DNA of 38,388 nucleotides from Nesterenkonia salmonea (lineage in GTDB: Bacteria; Actinomycetota; Actinomycetes; Actinomycetales; Micrococcaceae). Positions 1 to 11,635 of the stretch are shown here, piece after piece; the stretch's first letter is position 1, and the number at the start of each line of letters is the position of its first letter. Where the stretch lies: NCBI RefSeq assembly GCF_005771525.1, contig NZ_VAVZ01000036.1, positions 239-38,626 on the forward strand, written 5' to 3'. Position numbers and translations under genes: made by a program. The notes under the pieces were generated by a model, which searched no databases, was not told the DNA's origin, and saw only the letters and a list, made by a program, of their open reading frames with translations.

Positions 1-95
1 TTGGTTTTCAACAAACTTGGCACACTATTGAGTTCTCAAGCTACGACTGCCACCGGCACCATCAGAAGAAACCCTCTGAATCGCTCCGGAGCAAC
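1..95 (-). promoter_or_regulatory. Ribosomal RNA operon leader with boxA-type antitermination element (partial)
   Basis: Read on the minus strand, this stretch contains the palindrome TTGAGAACTCAA (28-39) followed by TAGTGTGCCAAG. This is the signature of the transcribed leader between an actinobacterial rrn promoter and 16S rRNA (the mycobacterial boxB-boxA-boxC antitermination region has nearly the same sequence). It lies directly downstream of a strong promoter (102-130) and of tyrS, the usual neighbour of rrn in this group. The 16S gene should begin just left of base 1 and is not in the window. The same motif also occurs in 16S-23S spacers, but the promoter immediately upstream favours the leader. 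Confidence 0.8.
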
Positions 96-101
96 TTCTC
101 A

Positions 102-130
102 AACTTACCGGACCTCGTTGTGGCTGTCAA
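102..130 (-). promoter_or_regulatory. Strong sigma-70-type promoter of the rRNA operon
   Basis: The minus strand has a perfect -35 TTGACA (125-130), a 17-base spacer and a -10 TAAGTT (102-107). Transcription would start near 95 and run left into the boxA leader. A/T-rich tracts lie upstream of the -35 (about 131-150), as in UP elements. Confidence 0.8.
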
Positions 131-195
131 ACTCAGCGTTTCCGCTTTGTTTTCAAGCACACCACTCTAGGTCCGATTCCTTGAGGAGTAGTTTT

Positions 196-209
196 GGGGT
201 ATTTACCCC
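196..209. repeat. Short inverted repeat GGGGTATTTACCCC between tyrS and the rrn promoter
   Basis: Five-base arms (GGGGT/ACCCC) flank ATTT, about 65 bases upstream of the rrn -35. It could be a weak transcript-ending hairpin for tyrS or a protein-binding site. Apart from this, the promoter and the hairpin at 309-327, I see nothing in 131-329. Confidence 0.35.
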
Positions 210-308
210 GATGTGCCGCTCAGTTTCCCTCGGGCACAGGAGATTACTTTACACACACTCGGAGCGACCGCGCAAACCGCGAGACCGTGACCCTCGCCAC
301 ACCTCAGA

Positions 309-327
309 GGGGTCTCCCAGAGGCCCC
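309..327 (-). terminator. Stem-loop just after tyrS
   Basis: GGGGTCTC and GAGGCCCC pair over 8 bp with one G-T wobble around a CCA loop, two bases after the tyrS stop. There is no T-tract, which is common for actinobacterial terminators. It would insulate the rrn promoter from tyrS transcription. Confidence 0.55.
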
Positions 328-329
328 GT

Positions 330-1646
<1,317 letters not shown>

Positions 1647-1680
1647 CCGATGTACGTTACCGCAGAAGATCGACCGACGC

Positions 1681-4005
1681 TCAGAACCCAGCTGGCAGGT
1701 CTCGGGATGCGACCACGCGCAGCGACTGCGTCGAACGGGTCATCGCCACATAGAGGCTGCCGACTCGTCCATTGGATTCTTCAAGCAGCGCGGCCGGTTC
1801 CACCAGGACCACACCGTCGAATTCCAGGCCCTTAGCCTCATCGGCGGTCAGGGCCACCACATCCTGGGCCATCGAACCGGCCCCTGCCCCGAGTCGTTTG
1901 CCGAAGGTGTTGCGCAGAGACCGCCGAATCCCACCCACCAGGTTGACCGGGGCGATCACTGCGACCAGACCTTCACCCAGCCGTTGCTGCTCGGCAGAAA
2001 CGGCGTCTGTGGCCGCAGTGACTAGAGCGGAGGCGTCGTCGTAATGCTCAATGATGGGCTCATACTCCCCGTCCCTCACTGTGCGAAGTTGAGTGGTCTG
2101 CAAACCATTGGCGGCAGCTACTCGTTCGGCTAGTTCCACAATATTGCGCGGAGTCCGGTAGTTGACAGTCAGTTCCTCAACTCTGAGGCGATCATCAGCG
2201 AAGGGGGCGAAAGCCTGCTCCCAGCTGCTCGCCGCCGACGGCGATGAACCCTGAGCGATGTCCCCCACAGCGGTGAAAGACTTCATGGGGCAGCGCCGCA
2301 TGAGCACATTCCACTGCATGGGTGAAAGTTCCTGAGCCTCATCGACCACGATGTGGCCGTAGGTCCAGGTGCGGTCGACTCCAGCACGTTCAGAGGCGGT
2401 CATCCGTTGTCCGCCGTCGGCATTCATGTTCGCAACAGCCTCCGCGTCCAGGAATCCTTCGATACCCATCTCCTCAAGCTGCGGCGTCGCGTTCTCCACG
2501 GCCTTGCGGGCGTTTTCGAGGTCCTTCTCACGTGAGAGTTTCTTCCGGATTTCGTCCCGACCGGCCGACTCGTCCAGATCGCCCAAGAGCTCAGCAGCTT
2601 CATCCAGCAGTGGAGCATCAGCAATGGTGAAGGCGCTGCCCGGTGATCGCTGAAGTAGTCGGCGCTCATCCTTGGTGAGCTGGGGTGCGACATCGGCCAA
2701 GTAGTTCGGCTTAGAGAACAGATCTTCCAGCAGAGCCTGGGGGGTCCTCGGCATCCAGCAGAGGTTGAGCAGCACTCGGACATCGCGGGCCTGGCGGACT
2801 TCCTCATCCAAGTAGCTGCGATCAGCATCATTTCCGGCCGAGCGCTGCTGCAGGATGCGCTCCAGCTTCTCGGCGATCTCCCTGACCATGACTTTGACGA
2901 ACGTGGAACGGGCCTCGTTATAGGGCTTTCCGGTGGCTTTCGCCCGTTCGATCCCCCGCTTGATCATTTTGGGGGTAACAGTGACCTTCACACCCTCGAC
3001 AGTGACATCGCGGGGCTGGGCAATCGTGCGGCGGCGGTGCGCGACGGCATCAGCAATGATCTGCACCCAGTCCAAACGCCCCTTGATCGCAGCCACGTGA
3101 GGATCGGGTTCCTCCACACTGCGCACACCGGGATAGAGGTCCGCGAGTGAGGACATCACCACGCCGGTCTCACCCAGTGACGGCAGAACCCGTTCAATGT
3201 AGGACATGAAAGTAGAGTTCGGCCCCACGATGAGCACCCCAGCTGACTTCAGCCGCTCACGGTGGGCGTAGAGCAGATAGGCCGCGCGGTGCAGGGCGAC
3301 CGCGGTTTTTCCCGTGCCTGGGCCTCCCTGGACCACCAGCACTCCAGAGCGGTCAGCACGAATGATGCCGTCCTGCTCCGACTGGATGGTGGCGACGATG
3401 TCACCCATCTGGCCGGTGCGCCGTGCTTTCAGGGCTGCCAGTAGTGCGCCGTCGCCGTGGTTTTCGGTGCCTTCGTCCAGCACTGTGGCGTCGAGGACCT
3501 CATCTTCAAGCCCTTGGACTGCCCGCCGCTTCAGCATCAGGTGCCGGCGCCTGCGCACACCTTGACGATCGAATGCCGTGGCCTGGTAAAAGACCCCGGC
3601 TTCTGGCGCCCGCCAGTCGAGCATGAGCCGTTGCCTGGCCTCCGAGGTTAACCCGATACGGCCGATATAGCGGGAGTCGCCATTGTCCAGATCCAGCCTG
3701 CCGAAGACGAGCCGGTCATCAACCGCGCTGAGCTGGGCGAGCCGGTCTTCATACATTGTGGCGAAGGCATCCCGCTCCGAGATGTTCTGCATAGTACCCA
3801 CTGCTCCGGTGGCGCGCACTTTCGACAGCTGCTGGTGGTTTTCTTCGCGCAGCTGATCAAGCCTGCGGTACAGGGCAGCGACGTATTCTCGCTCCTGCTC
3901 GATACCAGCGTTGATCGAGGGAAGGGCGATTACGTCAGCGTGTTCATCGCTCTGGCGCCCGTTCTGACTGGCTGCTGCTGATGGCTTAATTTTAGATTCA
4001 CTCAT
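1681..4005 (-). CDS. helR: UvrD-like helicase of the HelD/HelR class, RNA polymerase recycling ATPase
   Basis: Superfamily 1A helicase-like protein (774 aa). A charged N-terminal coiled-coil arm (about 30-65) is followed by Walker A GGPGTGKT (227-234). Farther on come the Walker B region VDEAQELSPMQW, motif V VALTADEAKGLEFDGVVL and motif VI VAMTRSTQSLRVV. The EREYVAALYRRLDQLR arm is typical of actinobacterial HelD-type proteins, which remove stalled RNA polymerase from DNA and, in the HelR branch, counter rifamycins; assignment to HelR is from family knowledge. I chose ATG 4005 (MSESK), with GGGAG about 14 bases upstream. A TTG at 4044 would add 13 residues but falls within an inverted repeat and right after a -10-like TAGTAT. 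No rifamycin-associated element was recognised upstream. Confidence 0.85.
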   Translation of the reverse strand: MSESKIKPSAAASQNGRQSDEHADVIALPSINAGIEQEREYVAALYRRLDQLREENHQQLSKVRATGAVGTMQNISERDAFATMYEDRLAQLSAVDDRLVFGRLDLDNGDSRYIGRIGLTSEARQRLMLDWRAPEAGVFYQATAFDRQGVRRRRHLMLKRRAVQGLEDEVLDATVLDEGTENHGDGALLAALKARRTGQMGDIVATIQSEQDGIIRADRSGVLVVQGGPGTGKTAVALHRAAYLLYAHRERLKSAGVLIVGPNSTFMSYIERVLPSLGETGVVMSSLADLYPGVRSVEEPDPHVAAIKGRLDWVQIIADAVAHRRRTIAQPRDVTVEGVKVTVTPKMIKRGIERAKATGKPYNEARSTFVKVMVREIAEKLERILQQRSAGNDADRSYLDEEVRQARDVRVLLNLCWMPRTPQALLEDLFSKPNYLADVAPQLTKDERRLLQRSPGSAFTIADAPLLDEAAELLGDLDESAGRDEIRKKLSREKDLENARKAVENATPQLEEMGIEGFLDAEAVANMNADGGQRMTASERAGVDRTWTYGHIVVDEAQELSPMQWNVLMRRCPMKSFTAVGDIAQGSSPSAASSWEQAFAPFADDRLRVEELTVNYRTPRNIVELAERVAAANGLQTTQLRTVRDGEYEPIIEHYDDASALVTAATDAVSAEQQRLGEGLVAVIAPVNLVGGIRRSLRNTFGKRLGAGAGSMAQDVVALTADEAKGLEFDGVVLVEPAALLEESNGRVGSLYVAMTRSTQSLRVVASRDLPAGF

Positions 4006-4023
4006 CCGGTGGCGAGACTCTCC

Positions 4024-4039
4024 CGTTTTGGTCAAAACG
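4024..4039. promoter_or_regulatory. Inverted repeat upstream of helR, possible operator
   Basis: CGTTTTGGTCAAAACG has 7-base arms around GT, 18 bases upstream of the chosen helR ATG. A -10-like TAGTAT on the minus strand lies a few bases farther upstream (about 4047-4052), so the repeat would fall in the early 5' leader. It may be a repressor site or a leader hairpin; the binding protein is unknown. Confidence 0.4.
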
Positions 4040-4116
4040 ATCAACCAATACTACTCCCCCGCGGATGAACAGAAGGTGACGGGCAGTTGGCGAACTTCCC
4101 AGGGCCGGAGAACACC

Positions 4117-4782
4117 TCATGTGACTCTGACCAGCGTGAAGCCGTCCCAACCCTTCGCGCCCACTGTCTGCAGTGCTGTTGCCGTGAGCCGGCTATCGGC
4201 AGAGATCATGTCCATGAGTCGACGAGTGCCGATAATATCCGGGTCATGGGAGGACGCATCCACGACCCCACCGCTGCGCACTGTGTTGTCGATGATGATC
4301 ACGGTACCGGGCCGACTCAGCTGCACGGCGGCATCCAGATAGTGGGGGTTGGACTTCTTGTCCGCGTCAATGAAGACCAGGTCGAACGGTTCCGCACCCT
4401 GGCTGATCAGCGCGTCCATCGAGTCGGCGGCAGCGCCGAGCATCACGTGCACACGATCAGCGAGGCCTGCGCGTTCAATGTTTTTCTGGGCGACGTCAGC
4501 GTTGGTCTTTTCCAGTTCGCACGTCACCACCTGCGCTCCGGGGCCGGCAGACCGCGCCATCCAGATGGCCGAGTACCCGGCCAGTGTCCCAATCTCTAGA
4601 ATCCGGGTGGATGCAGTGATCTGGACCAGCATTCCCAGAAACGCCCCCATGTTCGGCGTGACATCAATACCGGGAAAAAGCGTCTCCCCAGAGCTCTCGC
4701 GGGCAGATTGAAGTGCGTGATCCTCATCGATAAACTTCTCCACCAGGTACGTGTCCACTTCTGCCCACTGCTCTGTGCTCAT
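4117..4782 (-). CDS. SAM-dependent O-methyltransferase (COMT-like family 3)
   Basis: Class I methyltransferase of 221 aa, the usual size of the bacterial catechol/caffeoyl-CoA O-methyltransferase-like family. The SAM-binding motif I EIGTLAGYS is at 63-71. FIDADK (137-142) and IIIDNTVRSG (about 157-166) carry the acidic residues that bind the divalent metal in this family. No signal peptide, so cytoplasmic. The physiological substrate cannot be told from sequence; relatives methylate small catechol-like compounds. It sits between the DNA glycosylase and helR on the same strand with small gaps and may be cotranscribed. Start ATG 4782. Confidence 0.9.
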   Translation of the reverse strand: MSTEQWAEVDTYLVEKFIDEDHALQSARESSGETLFPGIDVTPNMGAFLGMLVQITASTRILEIGTLAGYSAIWMARSAGPGAQVVTCELEKTNADVAQKNIERAGLADRVHVMLGAAADSMDALISQGAEPFDLVFIDADKKSNPHYLDAAVQLSRPGTVIIIDNTVRSGGVVDASSHDPDIIGTRRLMDMISADSRLTATALQTVGAKGWDGFTLVRVT

Positions 4783-4849
4783 GCATGTCAGCGTATCCGC
4801 GAGCTGGGCCCGGGTGGAAGACCCCTAAGAGAATCACTCGACGGTGGCA

Positions 4850-5515
4850 TCAGGCGGGGTTGGCCGGCAGTTTTCCGGGCCGGTACTGCGAGACCGTGGG
4901 ATGAGCGTCAACCCAGAACCTCCAGGGAAAGGCCTCCGTCCCGCCTGTCCCAGAGACACCTACCCGCGGGCCAGTGCGCACCGAGTACGACGACGCCGCC
5001 GGGATCAGTGCCATAGTCGCCTCAGTCGGCGCTGCAGGTGGGTCTGGTATGTAGCCGGGCTCTGTGATGCGAACGTCCGTTCCATCCATGGGCAGGGTGA
5101 TGCCCAGTCCCTGACCCAGCCGTCCGGGGCCGGAGAGCAATTTGGCGCTGGTGTCCTTCCCGCCACGGCGTAGCACCGCAAGGTCCCGGCCCTGGGTGAC
5201 TTCCCCGGCGCGTAGCAGAATCCCCCCGGCCTGTTCAGCACCGGCCACCAGGTTCAGACACCGGTGGATCCCGTAGCTGCGGTAGACGTACGCCTGCCGG
5301 GGCGGACCGAACATGGTCGCGTTGCGCAGAGTCTGCCCTCGGTAGGCGTGGGAGCCCGGGTCTTCTCCGTGACCGCCGTATGCCTCCACCTCAGTGAGCC
5401 GGACGCTGACCGTGCCGTCCTCAGTGGTGACACTGAGCTCGCAGCCCAGCAGATGCGGTGCGAGCTCCACGGGGTGTTGATCGAACAGGGTGGTCAGCTC
5501 CACGGGGCTGATCAT
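4850..5515 (-). CDS. DNA-3-methyladenine glycosylase (AAG/MPG type)
   Basis: Base-excision repair enzyme that removes alkylated purines. The family signature is clear: EVEAYGG (42-48) with the catalytic glutamate E44 and active-site Y46, then SHAYRGQTLRN (55-65) with H56, and MFGPPRQAYVYRSYGIHRCLNLV beginning at M68, where VYRSYG lines the substrate pocket. The 221-aa length fits the bacterial family. I chose ATG 5515 with GAGGAG about 12 bases upstream; the longer reading frame from 5572 would overlap the transglycosylase gene and adds no conserved residues. It follows that gene by 16 bases. Confidence 0.93.
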   Translation of the reverse strand: MISPVELTTLFDQHPVELAPHLLGCELSVTTEDGTVSVRLTEVEAYGGHGEDPGSHAYRGQTLRNATMFGPPRQAYVYRSYGIHRCLNLVAGAEQAGGILLRAGEVTQGRDLAVLRRGGKDTSAKLLSGPGRLGQGLGITLPMDGTDVRITEPGYIPDPPAAPTEATMALIPAASSYSVRTGPRVGVSGTGGTEAFPWRFWVDAHPTVSQYRPGKLPANPA

Positions 5516-5531
5516 GGTGTGACCGCGCTCC

Positions 5532-7707
<2,176 letters not shown>

Positions 7708-7750
7708 TCATGCTCCCCGTTTGCCGTCATTCTCTGCCCGCCAGCATAAC

Positions 7751-7782
7751 TGTGGGGTGAGCCCAGACAGGCCCACCCCACA
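7751..7782 (-). terminator. Stem-loop in the argG-argH intergenic region
   Basis: TGTGGGGTG (7751-7759) pairs perfectly with CACCCCACA (7774-7782), extended by 3 more pairs across a mismatch, with a 6-base loop. There is no T-tract. It begins 16 bases after the argG stop. It could be a partial terminator or an mRNA-stability element setting the argG:argH ratio. Confidence 0.55.
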
Positions 7783-7798
7783 CGTCGTTGTGCCGTAG

Positions 7799-9034
7799 CT
7801 ACTTCTCGACCCCAGCCCCGGAGAGGTCTGGTTTGCCGTGCAGGCGCTCTTCGCGCTGTGAAGCGGTCTTGGCGGATAGGCCGTAGATGTCGATGAACCC
7901 GCGAGCGCTGGACTGATCGAAGGTGTCACCGGTGTCGTAGGTGGCGAGGTTGAAGTCGTACAGACTGGTCTCTGAGCGGCGGCCCAGGACTGTAGCGCGT
8001 CCGCCGTGGAGTTCCAGGCGGATGTCACCGGATACGTATTTCTGGGTTTCGTTGATGAAGGCGTCCAGGTTGGCCTTCAGCGGGGAGAACCACTGGCCGT
8101 CGTAGACCAGCTCGGTCCAGCGCTGGTCCACGGTCTTCTTGAACCGGGCCTGCTCGCGCTCCAAGGTGATGTTCTCCAGTTCGCGGTGGGCGGCGATCAT
8201 GGCCATGGCACCGGGGGCTTCGTAGATCTCGCGCGATTTGATGCCGACCAGGCGGTCTTCGACAATGTCGATCCGGCCCACACCCTGAGCACCGGCGCGG
8301 CGGTTGAGCTGCTCGATCGCCTGCAGTGCGGTCACAGTTTCGCCGTCGAGCGCGACCGGTACACCCTGGTCGAAGGTGATGGTGACGACGTCGGGTGCCG
8401 GAGCGAAGGCGGGATCGTCGGTGTAGTCGTAGACATCCTTGGTGGGACCGTTCCAGATGTCCTCGAGGAAGCCCGTTTCGACGGCGCGGCCCCACACGTT
8501 CTGGTCGATGCTGAAGGGGTTCTTCTTGGTGGTTTCGATGGGCAGTTCGTGGCGTTCTGCGTAGTCGATGGCTTTATCGCGGGTCAGCGCGAGGTCGCGC
8601 ACTGGTGCGATGCACTTCAGCTCTGGCCCGAGGGTCTGAATGCTGACCTCGAAGCGGACCTGGTCGTTGCCCTTGCCGGTGCAGCCGTGGGCCACTGTGG
8701 TAGCGCCGAACTGCTGAGCGGCCGCCACCAGGTGCTTGGAGATGATGGGGCGGGAGATGGCGGAGACCAACGGGTAGGCGTCCATGTAGAGTCCGTTGGC
8801 GCGCAGGGTTGGCATGCAGTACTCCTCGGCGAACTCATCCCGCGCATCGGCCACATAGGCTTCCACGGCGCCGCAGTCCAAGGCGCGCTGACGGACCGTC
8901 TCCAGGGACTCGCCACCTTGCCCTACGTCGACGGCGACGGCGATGACTTCGGCACCGGTGGCCTCCGCGATCCAGCCAATGGCCACTGAAGTGTCGAGTC
9001 CGCCTGAATAGGCCAGAACAATACGATCGGTCAC
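7799..9034 (-). CDS. argG: Argininosuccinate synthase
   Basis: ATP-dependent condensation of citrulline and aspartate to argininosuccinate. The N-terminal PP-loop AYSGGLDTS (8-16) binds ATP, and [14 protein letters not shown] and [14 protein letters not shown] are hallmark family blocks. Length 411 aa, normal. The start is GTG 9034 with AAGGAG five bases upstream. ARG-box-like sequences lie 50-80 bases upstream, so it is probably repressed by ArgR. Here argG starts a transcription unit separate from argCJBDFR, whereas many relatives have argR-argG contiguous. Confidence 0.97.
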   Translation of the reverse strand: MTDRIVLAYSGGLDTSVAIGWIAEATGAEVIAVAVDVGQGGESLETVRQRALDCGAVEAYVADARDEFAEEYCMPTLRANGLYMDAYPLVSAISRPIISKHLVAAAQQFGATTVAHGCTGKGNDQVRFEVSIQTLGPELKCIAPVRDLALTRDKAIDYAERHELPIETTKKNPFSIDQNVWGRAVETGFLEDIWNGPTKDVYDYTDDPAFAPAPDVVTITFDQGVPVALDGETVTALQAIEQLNRRAGAQGVGRIDIVEDRLVGIKSREIYEAPGAMAMIAAHRELENITLEREQARFKKTVDQRWTELVYDGQWFSPLKANLDAFINETQKYVSGDIRLELHGGRATVLGRRSETSLYDFNLATYDTGDTFDQSSARGFIDIYGLSAKTASQREERLHGKPDLSGAGVEK

Positions 9035-9082
9035 TGATGCTCCTTGATATGAAGTCGAATCGGCTTAGCTCGCCACATAGTC

Positions 9083-9114
9083 TACATAAATATTCATACC
9101 TATGCATACTTATC
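9083..9114 (-). promoter_or_regulatory. Tandem ARG boxes (ArgR operator) upstream of argG
   Basis: On the minus strand TATGAATATTTATGTA (9083-9098) resembles the ARG-box pattern TGAAT-N4-ATTCA. A second site with TGCAT ... ATA (about 9101-9114) lies 3 bp away, the spacing typical of paired ARG boxes bound by an ArgR hexamer. The block is strikingly A/T-rich for this genome, and a -10-like TAGACT lies just downstream. Confidence 0.7.
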
Positions 9115-9258
9115 GTCGTGCGGGGGTCTGTCGCCACACTGGCGTACCCCACCGGCGGAAATCAGGCCGTCTTTGAGAATTCAGGTTCCTGTGGCGCCCT
9201 GATACCTCAACACCTCCCTGATTTATGGGCAACGCACCCCGGCCGAGCGGCAGCCACG

Positions 9259-9264
9259 TAAACT
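9259..9264 (+). promoter_or_regulatory. -10 element for a leaderless ankyrin-gene transcript
   Basis: TAAACT ends 6 bases before the ATG at 9271, the geometry of actinobacterial leaderless promoters. No Shine-Dalgarno is seen. The -35 region is not convincing. Confidence 0.45.
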
Positions 9265-9270
9265 TGGACC

Positions 9271-9699
9271 ATGGCAGATGACCAACAGAGCGGCCGCGCA
9301 CCCGAGCTGACCGATGAGCAATTGGAGTTTCTTCACTCCATGTTGGACCTCGCCCGATCCGGAAAGTCTGCCGAGCTCCTGGACTTCATTGATCAGGGGA
9401 TTCCCGTCAATCTCACCAATGCCCAAGGTGACTCACTGCTGATCCTGGCGGCCTACAACGACCACGCGGAGTTGGTGCGCGGGCTGATTGAGCGCGGTGC
9501 CGACGTCGACCGGGTCAACGACCGGGGCCAGACAGCGCTGGGCTGCGCGGTCTTTCGACAGAACCAGGCGATCACTGAGAGCCTGCTGGCTGCCGGCGCA
9601 GACCCGCATGTGGGCGGCCAAAACGCCTACGCAGTGATCGACATGTTCGGCCTCCACGCCATGCAGACCCTGCTGGAGGAGCACCACGGCACTCCTTGA
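9271..9699 (+). CDS. Ankyrin-repeat protein
   Basis: Small cytoplasmic protein (142 aa) made of about three ankyrin repeats. Visible repeat units include NAQGDSLLILAAYNDHAELV with LIERGADVDRV, then NDRGQTALGCAVFRQNQAIT with LLAAGADP, preceded by a helical LTDEQLEFLHSMLDLARSGK cap. Such proteins are protein-binding scaffolds; in bacteria single small ankyrin proteins are sometimes linked to oxidative-stress enzymes, but the partner here is unknown. The next gene, a small membrane protein, starts 31 bases later and is likely cotranscribed. It is divergent from argG. Confidence 0.9.
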   Translation: MADDQQSGRAPELTDEQLEFLHSMLDLARSGKSAELLDFIDQGIPVNLTNAQGDSLLILAAYNDHAELVRGLIERGADVDRVNDRGQTALGCAVFRQNQAITESLLAAGADPHVGGQNAYAVIDMFGLHAMQTLLEEHHGTP

Positions 9700-9730
9700 A
9701 CGGCGCAATATCGGTGAATAGGCTGAAACG

Positions 9731-9943
9731 ATGGAGACGCCACAGAAGGCACCTGATACCGCGGTCTGGTATTTCATCGGGGCGACATTCATGTTCGCAC
9801 TGGGCCCGATGGTCTTCAGTGCCGGAGACCCCGGCGCCTGGCAGGTCGCGGTGTTCGTTATCCTCGGAATGGTCGTGATGGCATGTGGTGTGGTGGTCTT
9901 CGTTAGGGAGCGCCGGCGGCGCAAACAGACCAGAGGACGCTAG
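9731..9943 (+). CDS. Small two-helix membrane protein of unknown function
   Basis: Seventy residues with two predicted transmembrane helices: about 12-32 (VWYFIGATFMFALGPMVF) and 37-58 (WQVAVFVILGMVVMACGVVV). A positively charged tail, RERRRRKQTRGR, would remain in the cytoplasm. I do not recognise a family; similar small membrane proteins are common in Micrococcaceae. It follows the ankyrin gene by 31 bases on the same strand. No strong ribosome-binding site is visible before the ATG. Confidence 0.65.
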   Translation: METPQKAPDTAVWYFIGATFMFALGPMVFSAGDPGAWQVAVFVILGMVVMACGVVVFVRERRRRKQTRGR

Positions 9944-9975
9944 AGACCAATCGGCCGGCCGCCAAGGATGCGGCC

Positions 9976-10530
9976 TCACTCCGACCGTGTGTGGAACCGT
10001 GCACCTGTCTCATTGAAAATACTGATCACTTCGGCGCGTTCCGGGCCAAGTGCGGTGAGCGCATGGGGCGTGAGCGTATCGAACTCCGCCGCCTCTCCTT
10101 TGTACAGAATCGTTTCCTGCTCCCCCAGCTGGAGCCGCATTCTGCCGCTGAGCACGTAGAGCCACTCATAGCCGTCGTGGATCTTCAGGTCATCGCGCGC
10201 AACGGCTGGCATGGGGCTATAGCGAATTTTGTACGTGTGCACTGGAGAGGACTCCACCGACAACGGATGAACTGTGATGCCGCCCGTTTCCCACGGCTCC
10301 CGCCGAACACGCGGATCATCGGGGGTGGCAACCACCAGGTCATCCAGACCGATACCCAACTGACGAGTCAAGGGCAGCAGTAGCTCTAAACTGGCCTGCC
10401 GCTTGCCGCTTTCCAGCCGGGAGAGAGTACTGGCAGAGACATTGGCTGCTCCAGCCAACCGTTCAAGAGTCCACCCACGCGCCGTCCGTGCCGCTTTCAA
10501 CCGCAGTCCCACCAGAGTTAGCTCATCCAT
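9976..10530 (-). CDS. XRE-family transcriptional regulator with C-terminal cupin
   Basis: The N-terminal helix-turn-helix (about 6-60: LRLKAARTARGWTLERLAGAANVSASTLSRLESG) is of the Cro/C1 type, and the C-terminal half (about 100-180) is a cupin beta-barrel (HDGYEWLYVLSGRMRLQLGEQE ... FDTLTPHALTALG) expected to bind a small ligand or metal. This is the common XRE-cupin repressor architecture (184 aa). It is divergent from the flavoprotein at 10607, with a 76-bp shared intergenic region holding an inverted repeat, so it probably controls that gene and itself; the direct control is inferred from position only. Confidence 0.92.
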   Translation of the reverse strand: MDELTLVGLRLKAARTARGWTLERLAGAANVSASTLSRLESGKRQASLELLLPLTRQLGIGLDDLVVATPDDPRVRREPWETGGITVHPLSVESSPVHTYKIRYSPMPAVARDDLKIHDGYEWLYVLSGRMRLQLGEQETILYKGEAAEFDTLTPHALTALGPERAEVISIFNETGARFHTRSE

Positions 10531-10565
10531 GGCACCAGTCTGAGCGGTTCTTGCAGATTTGGCAA

Positions 10566-10581
10566 ACTATATTTCGATAGT
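10566..10581. promoter_or_regulatory. Inverted repeat between the XRE regulator and the flavoprotein gene
   Basis: ACTATATTTCGATAGT has 5-base arms (ACTAT/ATAGT) around a 6-base centre. It lies midway between two divergent starts and could be the operator for the XRE-cupin protein. Confidence 0.45.
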
Positions 10582-10606
10582 GGCATGTTGGGTCCATGCT
10601 TGAATT

Positions 10607-11635
10607 ATGAACACCACAGAACACGTAGCTGCCGTAACACTGCTCGACCTGCCCATTGCCGCCGAAGCCGAACTGTGGGACAGCATCATTATTGGCGGAG
10701 GTCCAGCCGGACTCAGCGCCGCGCTTTCCTTGGGTCGCTCTTTGCGGCGAACAGTCATCATTGACGCTGGCCAACCACGTAACCGCTTCGCGTCCCATAT
10801 GCATACTGTGCTCGGCATGGAAGGCATCCCGCCGCAGGATCTGCTAGACCGCGGCCGCAGAGAGCTCGCTGAATATGGAGCGATTCTGCATCAGGGTTCA
10901 GTACGCGATGTTCGAGAATCCACCAACACCTCAGGGCCCCGCAGCCTCATTGTGAGCCTCGACGGTGGCCCCCAGCTGCGGGCCAGAACGGTGATCGCAG
11001 CCTCTGGACTCTCTGACCATCTGCCGGATATACCCGGTTTAGCCAAACACTGGGGTAAGACCGTGCTGCACTGCCCCTACTGCCACGGCTGGGAGGTGAG
11101 AGGTCAACGTCTGGGAGTGCTGGCCGCGGGACCCATGGCCTTGCACCAGGCCGAACTGCTGCGCCAGTGGAGTGACCGACTGACGTTCTTCAGCGCAGCC
11201 GCTGAACCACTCGACGACGCCGTGGCACGCCGACTTCGAGCTCGAGGAGTGACTATTGAGCCCTCCCCAGTCGTGGAAGCACTCGGCACCAGTGAGGGAA
11301 TTTCAGGACTGCTCCTGGAGAACGGTCAGCGGATCGGACTCGATGCGCTCTTCACTGCGGGGAGGATACAGCCGCATGACAGTTTCCTGAGCACGCTGGA
11401 TCTGAAGCGGACGGAGAACCCCATGGGCTCATTCCTCACAACGGACTTCACCGGACGAACCAGCCATGAACGGATCTGGGCTCCGGGCAATATCTCTAAC
11501 CCTGCTGCCAATGTGCCTCTGTCGATCAGCGCTGGAACGTTCGCAGGCGCCACAGCGAATATGGCTCTGGTGAGCGAGGACTTCGATCTGGCAGTAGCGG
11601 CTCAGCCCCTGGATTCGGCCAGTGCGGTGAAGTAG
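10607..11635 (+). CDS. Thioredoxin-reductase-like NAD(P)/FAD oxidoreductase
   Basis: Flavin disulfide reductase of 342 aa. The FAD-binding GGGPAG is at 30-35, preceded by a 24-residue extension. The redox pair C156-P-Y-C159 sits in HCPYCHGWE, the position of the CxxC in thioredoxin reductases and GliT-like enzymes, and an NAD(P)-binding region follows (about 165-270). IWAPGNISNPAANVPLSISAGTFAG is the C-terminal FAD contact. The CPYCHGWE variant marks a subfamily usually annotated only as an oxidoreductase; the disulfide substrate is unknown. It is divergent from an XRE-cupin regulator. Its 3' end overlaps the converging argR by 34 bp. No clear Shine-Dalgarno is seen at ATG 10607. Confidence 0.88.
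   Translation: MNTTEHVAAVTLLDLPIAAEAELWDSIIIGGGPAGLSAALSLGRSLRRTVIIDAGQPRNRFASHMHTVLGMEGIPPQDLLDRGRRELAEYGAILHQGSVRDVRESTNTSGPRSLIVSLDGGPQLRARTVIAASGLSDHLPDIPGLAKHWGKTVLHCPYCHGWEVRGQRLGVLAAGPMALHQAELLRQWSDRLTFFSAAAEPLDDAVARRLRARGVTIEPSPVVEALGTSEGISGLLLENGQRIGLDALFTAGRIQPHDSFLSTLDLKRTENPMGSFLTTDFTGRTSHERIWAPGNISNPAANVPLSISAGTFAGATANMALVSEDFDLAVAAQPLDSASAVK

Noticed and set aside
4006-4044. TTG start for helR giving 13 extra residues
   Set aside because: It falls in an inverted repeat and directly after a -10-like hexamer; the N terminus from ATG 4005 already looks complete.
8006-8989. Long open frame opposite argG (327 codons)
   Set aside because: It is the antisense shadow of a conserved GC-rich gene and has no recognisable domain or start signal.
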